The translations under genes were made by a program, and so were the position numbers. From positions 1 through 16,603 of the forward strand of contig JAAZIZ010000070.1 of assembly GCA_012800565.1 (NCBI GenBank): 16,603 nucleotides of DNA, written 5' to 3'. This stretch comes from Lentisphaerota bacterium. GTDB lineage: Bacteria > Verrucomicrobiota > Lentisphaeria > Oligosphaerales > Oligosphaeraceae. The notes under the pieces were generated by a model, which saw only the letters and a list, made by a program, of their open reading frames with translations, was not told where the DNA came from and ran no database searches. Positions 1 to 6,883 of this stretch are shown here, in pieces. The number at the start of each line of letters is the position of its first letter. Position 1 is the stretch's first letter.

Positions 1-105
1 AGCGTTGGTCATAAAAATGCCCAGCTGACGCATTACCTCAATATGGCCAAGACGCAGCCGCAGTTTTTTCGGCCCGGATTGCAAAAATCGATCCAGACAA
101 TATAG
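1..105 (+). CDS. C-terminal fragment of an unrecognised upstream gene
   Basis: The first frame is open from the window edge and reads 34 residues to a TAG at 103-105. The tail is polar, contains HYLNMAKTQPQFF and ends LQKSIQTI. I do not recognise the family from so short a piece. It lies 32 bases before the DUF177 start with no visible terminator between, so it may be the preceding gene of the same operon. The frame could also be open by chance; support is only its position, direction and the tight spacing. Confidence 0.4.
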   Translation, partial: SVGHKNAQLTHYLNMAKTQPQFFRPGLQKSIQTI

Positions 106-137
106 TAATATTTTTACGATTTGGAGCGGTGTTTCTG

Positions 138-647
138 ATGGATGTCAAGAGCGGTTTGATTTTTCAGCTGGTTGATTTGCGGCCCGAAGGCGTCTGCCTG
201 CGGGGGCAGATCAGCTTCGCAGATTTAGATATCCAGGAGGAAGACCGTTTCAGTTACCCCAATCCCCTTGAGTACGACTTGCTCCTGACACCATTGGGAC
301 AGAATTCCGTGCTGTTGAGGGGAACCTTGCAGGCCCGTATCGCCATCATTTGTGACCGGTGCAACTGCCCCGGTGAGCTCCTGCTGCAGGTCGATGATGT
401 CTGTCATCAGTACAAGGATGCATTTGGCAAGGTTCTTGATTTGACGCCCGATATTAGGGAGGATATATTAATAATTTTTCCGCAGCATTGTCTCTGCCGC
501 GAGGATTGCCGCGGTCTTTGCCTGCAGTGCGGCGAGAATTTGAATGTCAGCAGTTGTACTTGTGACTCTGCCGCCGAAGATTTGCCCGCAGCGGCAGAAT
601 CACAGTCGGACCCCTGGCAGGGGTTGGACAAGTTGAAGCTGTCTTGA
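138..647 (+). CDS. yceD: YceD/DUF177 family protein (23S rRNA accumulation protein)
   Basis: A 169-residue protein of the DUF177/YceD family, known to be needed for normal 23S rRNA levels and nearly always encoded just before rpmF, as here. Two cysteine sets mark the family: ICDRC (Cys72 and Cys75) and a cluster around residues 118-142 that includes CRGLCLQCGENLN followed by CTC. The C-terminus has the usual DPWxxLxKL-like ending (DPWQGLDKL). I start at the ATG at 138, 11 bases after GGAG (123-126). An in-frame GTG at 129 lies only 2 bases after that SD and is unlikely. The stop is 48 bases before rpmF. The cysteines suggest metal binding; that is inference. Confidence 0.9.
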   Translation: MDVKSGLIFQLVDLRPEGVCLRGQISFADLDIQEEDRFSYPNPLEYDLLLTPLGQNSVLLRGTLQARIAIICDRCNCPGELLLQVDDVCHQYKDAFGKVLDLTPDIREDILIIFPQHCLCREDCRGLCLQCGENLNVSSCTCDSAAEDLPAAAESQSDPWQGLDKLKLS

Positions 648-695
648 ACAGAGATTGGATAAATTTTTACATAGTCGAGAAACAGGAGAACCAGC

Positions 696-884
696 ATGGC
701 CGTTCAACAAAGTAAAGTAAGCAAGATGCGGGTCCGCATCCGTCACGCCGCCAATCGTTATCGGGGGGTTGAGCCCACCAACTGCAGCAGTTGCGGTGCT
801 CCCTGTCTGCCTCATCGCGTCTGCAAAGCCTGCGGGATGTATGGCAATCGTCAGGTGCTGAATACCGGCTCCCGGCAGGGCTGA
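696..884 (+). CDS. rpmF: 50S ribosomal protein L32
   Basis: A 62-residue L32 of the large ribosomal subunit. It opens with MAVQQSKVSKMR and a basic N-terminus, as in other L32 proteins. It is the zinc-ribbon type: Cys30-x2-Cys33 and Cys43-x2-Cys46, the second pair inside LPHRVCKACGMY, a family signature. The start is set by AGGAG at 684-688, 7 bases before the ATG. The gene lies between yceD and plsX, the classical order that couples ribosome and membrane lipid synthesis, and its stop is 5 bases before the plsX start. Confidence 0.97.
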   Translation: MAVQQSKVSKMRVRIRHAANRYRGVEPTNCSSCGAPCLPHRVCKACGMYGNRQVLNTGSRQG

Positions 885-889
885 GCAAG

Positions 890-1912
890 ATGGGGCAGAT
901 TCCCATCGCAATTGATATTATGGGCGGTGACAATGCCCCGGGGAGTATCCTGGAGGGCGTTTGTGAAGCCTTGGACCATTATGGCGATACCTACCATCTC
1001 CATCTGGTCGGCGATGCTGATCAGATCAAGGCTGGATTAAGTCGCCTTGGCAAGCAGGGCGATGCCCGGCTTACGATCGTCCCGACCACCGCAGTGATTG
1101 AGATGGCTGAGCATCCGGCCATGGCTATCCGCTCCAAGCCGCAGGCGTCTATCTGTGTTGCTGCCGACCTGGTCAAAAAGAAAATAGCACAGGGTTTTTT
1201 CTCGGCCGGCAATACAGGAGCTGCAGTTGGGGCTTCATATTTGAAATGGCGGATGCTGCCGGGGCTGGAACGTCCGGCTCTGGTCACATTGATTCCGTCT
1301 GAGACGGGGCGTTTTGTATTTTTGGATTCCGGGGCCACAGTAGATTGCACGCCCCTGATTCTGACCCAGTTCGCCATTATGGGCGATATCTATGCCCGGA
1401 CGCTTCTGAAGAAGCGCAATCCTGCAGTAGGCCTGCTGTGCAATGGCACTGAGGAAGGGAAAGGCATCCATCTGACCCAGGAGACTTTCAAGATGCTGCG
1501 GGAAGTCCCGGGCATGAATTTCGTTGGCAACGTTGAAGGCCATGACTTGTTCTCCGGCAAGGTCGATGTGGTGGTCTGTGATGGTTTTGTCGGCAATGTG
1601 GTATTGAAGGTCTGTGAACAGCTGGCCAAATCCATGGGGCGCATAATGAAAGCGAAAATCATGGAGCGCACCATCTGGAAACTCGGTGCTTTTATGGCTC
1701 GCGGGGCCTTTGCCGAATGCAAAAAAGCTATGGACGACTCCGAAGTCGGCGGTTCGCCGCTGCTGGGAGTGGATGGCGTATGCGTGATTGGTCATGGCAA
1801 TTCCAATGCCAAGGCTGTGCGCAATGGTATCCGTGTCGTCGGTGAGATGATAGCACAAAACACCAACGACAGCATCGTGAAATTAATCAAAGAATACGAC
1901 GTGCTCCATTAG
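890..1912 (+). CDS. plsX: Phosphate acyltransferase PlsX
   Basis: A 340-residue PlsX, which converts acyl-ACP plus phosphate to acyl-phosphate, the donor for PlsY in phosphatidic acid synthesis; it is a cytosolic, membrane-associated enzyme. Family signatures in order are AIDIMGGDNAP (residues 7-17), SAGNTGAA (105-112), DSGATVDC, CNGTEEGKG, FVGNVEGHD, CDGFVGNVVLK and GGSPLLG (287-293) with HGNSNAKAV after it. The length is typical. The frame is open upstream to 791, but that part overlaps rpmF in another frame. The ATG at 890 places the conserved IAIDIMGG at the N-terminus and has AGGG at 877-880, 9 bases ahead. It is followed by fabD, not fabH. Confidence 0.96.
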   Translation: MGQIPIAIDIMGGDNAPGSILEGVCEALDHYGDTYHLHLVGDADQIKAGLSRLGKQGDARLTIVPTTAVIEMAEHPAMAIRSKPQASICVAADLVKKKIAQGFFSAGNTGAAVGASYLKWRMLPGLERPALVTLIPSETGRFVFLDSGATVDCTPLILTQFAIMGDIYARTLLKKRNPAVGLLCNGTEEGKGIHLTQETFKMLREVPGMNFVGNVEGHDLFSGKVDVVVCDGFVGNVVLKVCEQLAKSMGRIMKAKIMERTIWKLGAFMARGAFAECKKAMDDSEVGGSPLLGVDGVCVIGHGNSNAKAVRNGIRVVGEMIAQNTNDSIVKLIKEYDVLH

Positions 1913-1965
1913 TCGGCGCTGTATGTCCGCGGGGGCACCCTTTATTGGCACCAGAGGAGACAAGC

Positions 1966-2886
1966 ATGCGTATAGGCCTGATGTTTGCAGGGCAGGGCGC
2001 ACAGCATCCCGGCATGGGTAAGGAGCTCTTTGCGCAATACGATTCCGTCCGGAAATTGTTCGCTCAAGCTGATGCGCAGCTGCAGCGTCCGCTGGCGGAA
2101 TTGTGCTTTACCGGTTCGATGGAAGATTTGACCAGCTGTGCCAGCTGCCAGCCGGCTATTTATACTGTATCCCTGGCTTGCTGGCAGGCCTTTCAGGAGC
2201 GTTTCCCGTTGGCACCCCAAATGGCTGCCGGACTCAGCTTGGGAGAGTATGCTGCCCTGACTGCCGCCGGAGCCTGCGATTTTGCCACCGGCCTGGCGCT
2301 GGTGGCCAAGCGCGGCGAGCTGATGGACGAGGCCTGTCGGCAGACTGAGGGCGGGATGTGTGCAGTTCTGGGGGCTCCAACTGCCGAGCTGGAGGAGCTG
2401 TGCCGTCGCTATGATATTGATATCGCTAACTTGAACTGCCCGGGGCAGGTGATTGTCAGCGGCGTCAAGGAGCGGGTACAAGCTGCCGCGGCGGAGCTGC
2501 AGGCGGCCGGCTATAAGGCGGTGCTGCTGCCGGTTGCCGGAGCCTACCACTCGCGTCTGATGCAGCCTGCGGCTGCAGGTTTTGCTGCTTTCCTGGAGGG
2601 CGTCACCCTGCAGGCTCCCCGCCAGCCCGTGGCTCAGAATATCTGTGGTACGGTGGTGGACTCTCCTGACCAGATCAAGCATAACCTGGTGGCTCAGATT
2701 GCCGGCAGTGTCCGTTGGGAGGATTGTGTGCGCACCCTGCTGAGCGGCTGCGATGTGCTGCTGGAATTCGGCCCTGGCACAGTCTTGAGCGGGCTGCTCA
2801 AGCGCATCGACCGTTCGGTGCCGGTTTACAGCATCAACTCCTGTGAGACACTGGACAAGGCAGTTGCAGCGTTGGAAAAACTCTGA
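1966..2886 (+). CDS. fabD: Malonyl-CoA:ACP transacylase FabD
   Basis: A 306-residue malonyl-CoA:ACP transacylase, which loads malonate onto acyl carrier protein for chain elongation. It begins GLMFAGQGAQHPGMG, the standard FabD N-terminus. The nucleophile elbow is GLSLGEY (residues 89-95, Ser91), the substrate arginine is Arg116, the catalytic histidine is His195 in AYHSRLMQPAA, and Gln244 matches the conserved glutamine. GPGTVLSGLLKRI near the C-terminus is also typical. The elbow has Leu where E. coli has His before the serine; I recall this variant from plastid-type enzymes, so it is not an obvious loss of function. The ATG at 1966 follows GAGGAG (1954-1959) by 6 bases; a TTG upstream in frame (1945) has no SD. 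Confidence 0.95.
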   Translation: MRIGLMFAGQGAQHPGMGKELFAQYDSVRKLFAQADAQLQRPLAELCFTGSMEDLTSCASCQPAIYTVSLACWQAFQERFPLAPQMAAGLSLGEYAALTAAGACDFATGLALVAKRGELMDEACRQTEGGMCAVLGAPTAELEELCRRYDIDIANLNCPGQVIVSGVKERVQAAAAELQAAGYKAVLLPVAGAYHSRLMQPAAAGFAAFLEGVTLQAPRQPVAQNICGTVVDSPDQIKHNLVAQIAGSVRWEDCVRTLLSGCDVLLEFGPGTVLSGLLKRIDRSVPVYSINSCETLDKAVAALEKL

Positions 2887-2910
2887 GCCGGGATATCTGG
2901 AGGTACGAAG

Positions 2911-3657
2911 ATGGAAGACTTTTGTGGCCAAGTGGTATTGGTGACTGGCGGGACACGTGGTCTGGGGCGGGCAATGGCGGTTGCTTTTGCTGCTGCCGGC
3001 GCTTCAGTGGCGATCGTCGGCACCGATGCTGAACGCTCCCGCCAGGCGGCGGCGGAAATCGCAGCCCAAGCGGGACAAAAGGTGCTGGGCTTTGCGGCCC
3101 GGGTCGAGGATTTCGCTGCTGTGGAGGCGGTGGTCGGTGAGGTGCTGGCAGCTTTCGGCAAAATTGATGTACTGATCAACAACGCCGGCATTACGCGCGA
3201 CAATCTGCTGCTGCGCCTGAAAGAGGAGGACTGGGATGCGGTGCTGGGGGTCAACCTGAAAGGTGTATTCAATTTCACCAAAGTGGTCAGCCGCAGCATG
3301 TTGAAGGCCAAATACGGCCGTATCGTCAATATTTCTTCGGTGGTCGGGCTGTTCGGCAATGCCGGGCAGTCGAATTACGCCGCAGCCAAGGCCGGCATTA
3401 TCGGCTTCAGCAAATCCGTGGCCAGGGAATTGGCCAGCCGCAGCATTACCGTCAATGTGATTGCCCCGGGATATATGGAAACCGAGATGACTGCCGCGCT
3501 GCCGCCTGCCGCACAGCAGGAACTGCAGCAGCGCATTCCGCTGGGACAGACCGGCAAGCCTGAAGATGTCGCCCGGGCCGCCTTGTTTCTGGCAGCCAGG
3601 GAGGCAAATTACATCACCGGCCAAGTGCTCTGCGTTGACGGCGGCCTGGCGATGTGA
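2911..3657 (+). CDS. fabG: 3-oxoacyl-ACP reductase FabG
   Basis: A 248-residue short-chain dehydrogenase/reductase, the NADPH-dependent first reduction of the fatty-acid cycle. The cofactor motif is TGGTRGLG (12-19), followed by NNAG (90-93). The catalytic set is Asn115, Ser143, Tyr156 and Lys160 (Tyr-x3-Lys in SNYAAAKAG), and the tail VLCVDGGLAM is FabG-like. Many SDRs share these features; the place directly after fabD makes FabG the best reading. TGGAGG at 2898-2903 lies 7 bases before the ATG. It is the last gene of the plus-strand operon: the next gene is on the opposite strand, so the usual downstream acpP is missing. Confidence 0.94.
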   Translation: MEDFCGQVVLVTGGTRGLGRAMAVAFAAAGASVAIVGTDAERSRQAAAEIAAQAGQKVLGFAARVEDFAAVEAVVGEVLAAFGKIDVLINNAGITRDNLLLRLKEEDWDAVLGVNLKGVFNFTKVVSRSMLKAKYGRIVNISSVVGLFGNAGQSNYAAAKAGIIGFSKSVARELASRSITVNVIAPGYMETEMTAALPPAAQQELQQRIPLGQTGKPEDVARAALFLAAREANYITGQVLCVDGGLAM

Positions 3658-3759
3658 TGCCATCCGCAGCTCGCAGTAACTCAGGCACCTTTCAGCATCG
3701 CAGCGATATCTGTACTGTCCGTTATATCGGTTGTCCTTGCGCTGTATTTGCGGTGGCGT

Positions 3760-4539
3760 TCAGAATTTATATTTATGTCCGGCTTTATTTTTGCGTCCGG
3801 CCATTCGTTTGCAGACCACCACATACCGGTCCGGATCATTTTCATCCAGAGCGATGGGATGGATATCCTGGAGTGCGAAGTTCAGTTTTTGGCAGGCACG
3901 GTCGAATTCATCGCTTTCATCAGTGATGAAATTCGGTCCTTTGAGCAGTATAAGATATCCGCCGTTCCGGAGCAGTTCAGTGGCGTCGAGCAGCAATTCA
4001 GCGGCTTTACCGACTGCCCGTGCAGTCACGATGCTGCAGTTCTGGTACAGGTCAGGGCGGTATGCGCCGACTTCCCGACCCCGGAAACAGTCTGCTTCGG
4101 CTTTTTGCGTATCCGGCAGCAAGGTCAGGGTCTGTTGCAGGAAAGTCGCTTTGTTGCGTCGGCTGTCGAGCAGCACGAAATGACGGTCCGGTAACCAGGT
4201 CAACAAGGGTAACCCGGGGTATCCGCCGCCGCTGCCGAGGTCCAGGACTATATCACCCGGAGCGCTTAATTCATGGACGAGGTTCAGGACGGTCAGGGCG
4301 TCTACGACATGGAATTTCAGATATTGCTCTGCGCTGGTCAGGCGGGTCAGATTCAGCCAGGTATTGACGCCGAGCAGATGACTGTAGAAGCGCTCCAGGA
4401 GCGGGCGTTTATCGTCAATAGAATCAATTTCGAGGTCCTGGCAGGCCTGCCGGAACCACTGCCAGGCCGGCTCGGGAAAAGACAGCAGCGGGTAATGGTC
4501 GGGCCGAAAAGCGTCCGGATCGTGTTTGTTGTCTGTCAT
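3760..4539 (-). CDS. rsmG: 16S rRNA (guanine527-N7)-methyltransferase RsmG
   Basis: A 259-residue SAM-dependent methyltransferase that modifies G527 of 16S rRNA (E. coli numbering). Family motifs are NLT (63-65) in the N-terminal helical part, KFHVVDAL (75-82, like the usual FxHFLDSL), the SAM-binding loop DLGSGGGYPGLPL (100-112), DSRRNKATFL after it, and TARAVG (172-177). It is somewhat longer than typical, with a polar N-terminal extension and a lysine-rich tail ending GHKYKF. The SD before the start is weak (AGG about 9 bases upstream). It is second after the WbsX-like gene (70-base gap) and converges on fabG. It is not next to mnmG (gidA), a common neighbour elsewhere. Confidence 0.93.
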   Translation of the reverse strand: MTDNKHDPDAFRPDHYPLLSFPEPAWQWFRQACQDLEIDSIDDKRPLLERFYSHLLGVNTWLNLTRLTSAEQYLKFHVVDALTVLNLVHELSAPGDIVLDLGSGGGYPGLPLLTWLPDRHFVLLDSRRNKATFLQQTLTLLPDTQKAEADCFRGREVGAYRPDLYQNCSIVTARAVGKAAELLLDATELLRNGGYLILLKGPNFITDESDEFDRACQKLNFALQDIHPIALDENDPDRYVVVCKRMAGRKNKAGHKYKF

Positions 4540-4609
4540 TCTTGATACCTGAATCTAGGCAATACCATGCCTGCCGCGGACCGGGGGGAATTGTCAGGTT
4601 TGCGGCCAC

Positions 4610-5767
4610 TTACTGGGCCAGGGACTCTTTGGCAATGGCTTTGACGGTATCGAGAAAGGCGTTTCCAACATGCTTTTCCGGCAGGAGGAACATTCCTTCG
4701 CTCCATTCGTTCCAGGCGTTGATGAAAACGGCGCTGGTATCCATTGACATTGCCTGCCGCAGCAATTTTCCGAACTTTTCCGCTGTCTTGTTGATGCAGA
4801 TTGGATAATAGGAGAGTTTCGCGAAATCCCACGGCCAGGTGATATCCCGGCTCCAGCGCGGCGAGACGTCCCCGCCGAGAGAGACGCTTGGGAAGAAGGG
4901 CAGGCCTCCTTCCGCAATCCGCTCCCAGCAGTATTGCTGGTTCTGCATGGAGAACGAAAAATCATAGGTCGGCGTATCTTTATCCACGTATTGCAAGTAG
5001 TCGCGACGCAAGCCGCTGTTGTAGGCGAAGACCGAATCGAAGCCGGCCGCTTTCATCTTCGGAATCCTTCCCCAGCCGCAGAAGTAATCATTGTCTTCGC
5101 AGCAGCCTACATTCATCAAGGTATAAATTCCGGGAAAACCGTGCTTCCGCGCTGTTTCATGCATGATTTTCAATACATCCGCGGGAGGGACGAACTCAAA
5201 AAGCCTGTTGCTGTTGTAGATGGAATAAACCGGTTTACCATCGATTTTCCAGTAATTTTCACAACTGAAATATTTCTGGCAGCAATAGTCCATGACAGTG
5301 CGCAGGTCATCTTCGGAATGGAGCATTTTCAGCAGCAATTTTCCGGATTGATTTTCTGAGCCATGCATGCCGACCGATGCTTCTGTGCGCATGGCAGGCC
5401 AGACTCCCCAGCTGTGATTGGCCCACATCAGGAAGAATTTCAACCGGTTGCGATTCGGGGCCTGGAGGAATGTCTCATTCAGCGGCTTTTCAAGGAATTG
5501 TTCGCCGCTGTACCAGTACCAGTCGAACATGAAGCCAGTGATTCCGTGATCCGCCGCCAGATCAATTTGCTTTTCCATCCAGACCGGATCGGATTCATCG
5601 AAGTAGCCCCAAAGCGGCACCTTGGGCTGCTGGTGACCAGGGAAAAGCGGCTTGGTCGTTTTCATTAACTCCCATTCACTGAAACCTTTGCCGTACCACT
5701 GCTCATAATGCCGATCCGGATGCCAGCTGGGAAAATAAATGGCAAAAATATCTTTCGCTTTTTTCAT
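4610..5767 (-). CDS. WbsX-like / GH99-like domain protein
   Basis: A 385-residue protein of the WbsX family (glycoside hydrolase 99-like fold), often found in O-antigen or rhamnan-type polysaccharide loci of other bacteria. Signatures are AIYFPSWHPD (9-18), WYGKGFSEWELMKTTKPLFPGH (about 24-45), GITGFMFDWYWYSGEQFLEKPL (about 75-96) and NAWNEWSEG (350-358) near the end. The biochemical activity of the family is not settled, so no reaction is given. There is no signal peptide, which suggests a cytoplasmic protein. I start at the ATG at 5767: AGGA lies 7 bases upstream within an A/G-rich run of AGGAAC-like repeats. A longer frame to 5818 would begin inside the proposed -10 box. No other glycan-synthesis gene is nearby. 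Confidence 0.85.
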   Translation of the reverse strand: MKKAKDIFAIYFPSWHPDRHYEQWYGKGFSEWELMKTTKPLFPGHQQPKVPLWGYFDESDPVWMEKQIDLAADHGITGFMFDWYWYSGEQFLEKPLNETFLQAPNRNRLKFFLMWANHSWGVWPAMRTEASVGMHGSENQSGKLLLKMLHSEDDLRTVMDYCCQKYFSCENYWKIDGKPVYSIYNSNRLFEFVPPADVLKIMHETARKHGFPGIYTLMNVGCCEDNDYFCGWGRIPKMKAAGFDSVFAYNSGLRRDYLQYVDKDTPTYDFSFSMQNQQYCWERIAEGGLPFFPSVSLGGDVSPRWSRDITWPWDFAKLSYYPICINKTAEKFGKLLRQAMSMDTSAVFINAWNEWSEGMFLLPEKHVGNAFLDTVKAIAKESLAQ

Positions 5768-5816
5768 TCCTGGTTCCTGTTCCTTTTTCCTGAGTCCGTG
5801 AATTATCCTGTAAAAC

Positions 5817-5844
5817 ATTATGCTATCAGCCCAACGATCATCAA
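5817..5844 (-). promoter_or_regulatory. Candidate sigma70-type promoter for the WbsX-like gene
   Basis: Reading the minus strand, a -35 TTGATG (5844-5839) is followed after 16 bases by a -10 CATAAT (5822-5817). Each is 4-5 of 6 to consensus. Transcription would begin near 5810, giving a leader of about 43 bases to the ATG at 5767, and would serve the WbsX-like gene and probably rsmG. The match is by eye only. Confidence 0.4.
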
Positions 5845-5897
5845 TCGCTTAAATTTAGGCTGTGTTCTGCAGAAATCAACTCGAAGGGCGTTTTTCC

Positions 5898-5936
5898 CAG
5901 GCAAAAACCGTAGTCAACAGCGGTATCTTTTGCCTG
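5898..5936. repeat. Inverted repeat with bulge (hairpin 1 before thiD)
   Basis: CAGGCAAAA (5898-5906) pairs perfectly with TTTTGCCTG (5928-5936). Inside it ACCG (5907-5910) pairs with CGGT (5921-5924), leaving a 3-base bulge ATC and a 10-base loop. Total pairing is 13 base pairs. No T-run directly follows on either strand, so it is not a textbook terminator. It could be an operator or a leader structure. Confidence 0.5.
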
Positions 5937-5963
5937 TCAACATACTACTAGCTTGAGGTTGGG

Positions 5964-6003
5964 GCCCGGCATTTGTGCGCTACTGCTTGTATCACTGCCG
6001 GGC
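5964..6003. repeat. Inverted repeat, GC-rich (hairpin 2 before thiD)
   Basis: GCCCGGCA (5964-5971) and TGCCGGGC (5996-6003) are perfect 8-base inverted repeats separated by 24 bases. On the plus strand the right arm is followed after 7 bases by ATTTT, a weak T-run. It may be a structured leader element or a protein site; the long loop makes a classical terminator less likely. Confidence 0.45.
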
Positions 6004-6054
6004 GGTGCTATTTTAAGTGCCGGACACGGGGCAGAGGAGTAGAAAACCAGCATC

Positions 6055-6077
6055 GACTGCGGCCGCCGGTCGCAGTC
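6055..6077 (+). promoter_or_regulatory. Leader hairpin just upstream of the thiD ribosome binding site
   Basis: GACTGCG (6055-6061) and CGCAGTC (6071-6077) form a perfect 7-base-pair stem with a 9-base GC-rich loop. It ends 7 bases before the AGGA of thiD (6085-6088). A stem this close to the SD could affect translation start. It does not match a known riboswitch that I recognise. Confidence 0.4.
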
Positions 6078-6094
6078 ACAGACCAGGAATAAAC

Positions 6095-6883
6095 ATGGAT
6101 TTCGCACATGCTTTGACTATTGCCGGCTCGGATTCCGGCGGTGGGGCCGGCATTCAGGCCGACCTGAAGACAATGGCTGCACATAAAGTCTATGGGATGA
6201 GCGCCATTGCCGCCATTACGGCTCAGAATACCGCTACGGTGAGCGGGGTGCAGGAAATATCCCCGGCACTGGTCGTCGCGCAGATCGATGCCGTGTTTGC
6301 TGATATCCGGGTGGATGCGGTCAAGATCGGCATGCTGTTTTCGGCAGAGATCATCCAGGCTGTGGCTGCTTGCCTGCAACGCTGGCAGCCTCCCTTTGTG
6401 GTCCTGGACCCGGTGATGGTTTCTAAAAGCGGCTGCCACTTGCTGCAACCCGCAGCCGTGAGCGCACTTAAAGAGTGCCTTCTGCCTCTGGCTACCGTGG
6501 TCACCCCCAATATCCCGGAGGCCGAGGTGATGACCGAATTGAGCATCAAAACTCGCGGAGATATGCTGATTGCGGCTGAGAGCCTGCGTGCCGCCGGAGC
6601 CCGGGCAGTGCTGCTTAAAGGTGGACACAGCACCGAGCATGCGGATGATCTGCTCTTAGACGGATGCCAGGAGGTCTGGCTGACCGGTACCCGCCTGACG
6701 CAGCGCAATACTCACGGCACCGGATGCACGCTGTCCTCAGCCATCGCCGCCAATCTGGCCCAGGGATACCCGCTGGAGGAAGCCTGCCGCAAGGCCAAAG
6801 AATATGTCCGGCGGGCTATTGCCGCCGGACTCGAGATCGGGCAGGGCTGTGGGCCGCTGCATCATTTCGTCGATTGGTATTAG
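6095..6883 (+). CDS. thiD: Hydroxymethylpyrimidine/phosphomethylpyrimidine kinase ThiD
   Basis: A 262-residue ribokinase-fold kinase that phosphorylates HMP and HMP-phosphate to HMP-pyrophosphate in thiamine synthesis. Signatures are TIAGSDSGGGAGIQADLKT (8-26), GMSAIAAITAQNT (34-46), VKIGML (76-81), VLDPVMVSKSG (103-113), VTPNIPEAE (136-144) and LLKGGH (173-178). The anion-hole motif is NTHGTGCTLSSAIAA (205-219). The start at 6095 has AGGA (6085-6088) 6 bases upstream and places the conserved TIAGSDS near the N-terminus; the frame is open further up but without similarity. No other thi gene or TPP riboswitch is in the window. The TAG stop overlaps the stop of the convergent ceramidase-like gene. 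Confidence 0.94.
   Translation: MDFAHALTIAGSDSGGGAGIQADLKTMAAHKVYGMSAIAAITAQNTATVSGVQEISPALVVAQIDAVFADIRVDAVKIGMLFSAEIIQAVAACLQRWQPPFVVLDPVMVSKSGCHLLQPAAVSALKECLLPLATVVTPNIPEAEVMTELSIKTRGDMLIAAESLRAAGARAVLLKGGHSTEHADDLLLDGCQEVWLTGTRLTQRNTHGTGCTLSSAIAANLAQGYPLEEACRKAKEYVRRAIAAGLEIGQGCGPLHHFVDWY

Larger units (their letters stand above)
5768..6094. other. Divergent spacer between the WbsX-like gene and thiD
   Basis: This 327-base stretch has no convincing gene. Short open frames here lack SD sites and family features. It holds the candidate minus-strand promoter at 5817-5844 and three separate inverted repeats on the thiD side (5898-5936, 5964-6003, 6055-6077). I looked for the conserved core of a TPP riboswitch (the CTGAGA and ACCTGATCTGG-type elements) because the downstream gene makes thiamine, and found none. 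A weak plus-strand promoter-like pair, TTGTAT at 5987 and TATTTT at 6009 with 16 bases between, overlaps the second repeat. Confidence 0.5.

Noticed and set aside
1942..2931. Long open frame on the minus strand opposite fabD (about 329 residues)
   Set aside because: It is antisense to a certain gene, has no recognisable family or signature, and arises from the codon bias of fabD.
3704..3729. Inverted repeat CGATAT/ATATCG with a 14-base loop between fabG and rsmG, considered as a bidirectional terminator
   Set aside because: The stem is only 6 AT-rich base pairs with a long loop and no T-run on either side; it could easily be chance.
5940..6094. TPP riboswitch upstream of thiD
   Set aside because: The conserved CTGAGA and ACCTGATCTGG-type segments are not present; the hairpins there do not form the known core.
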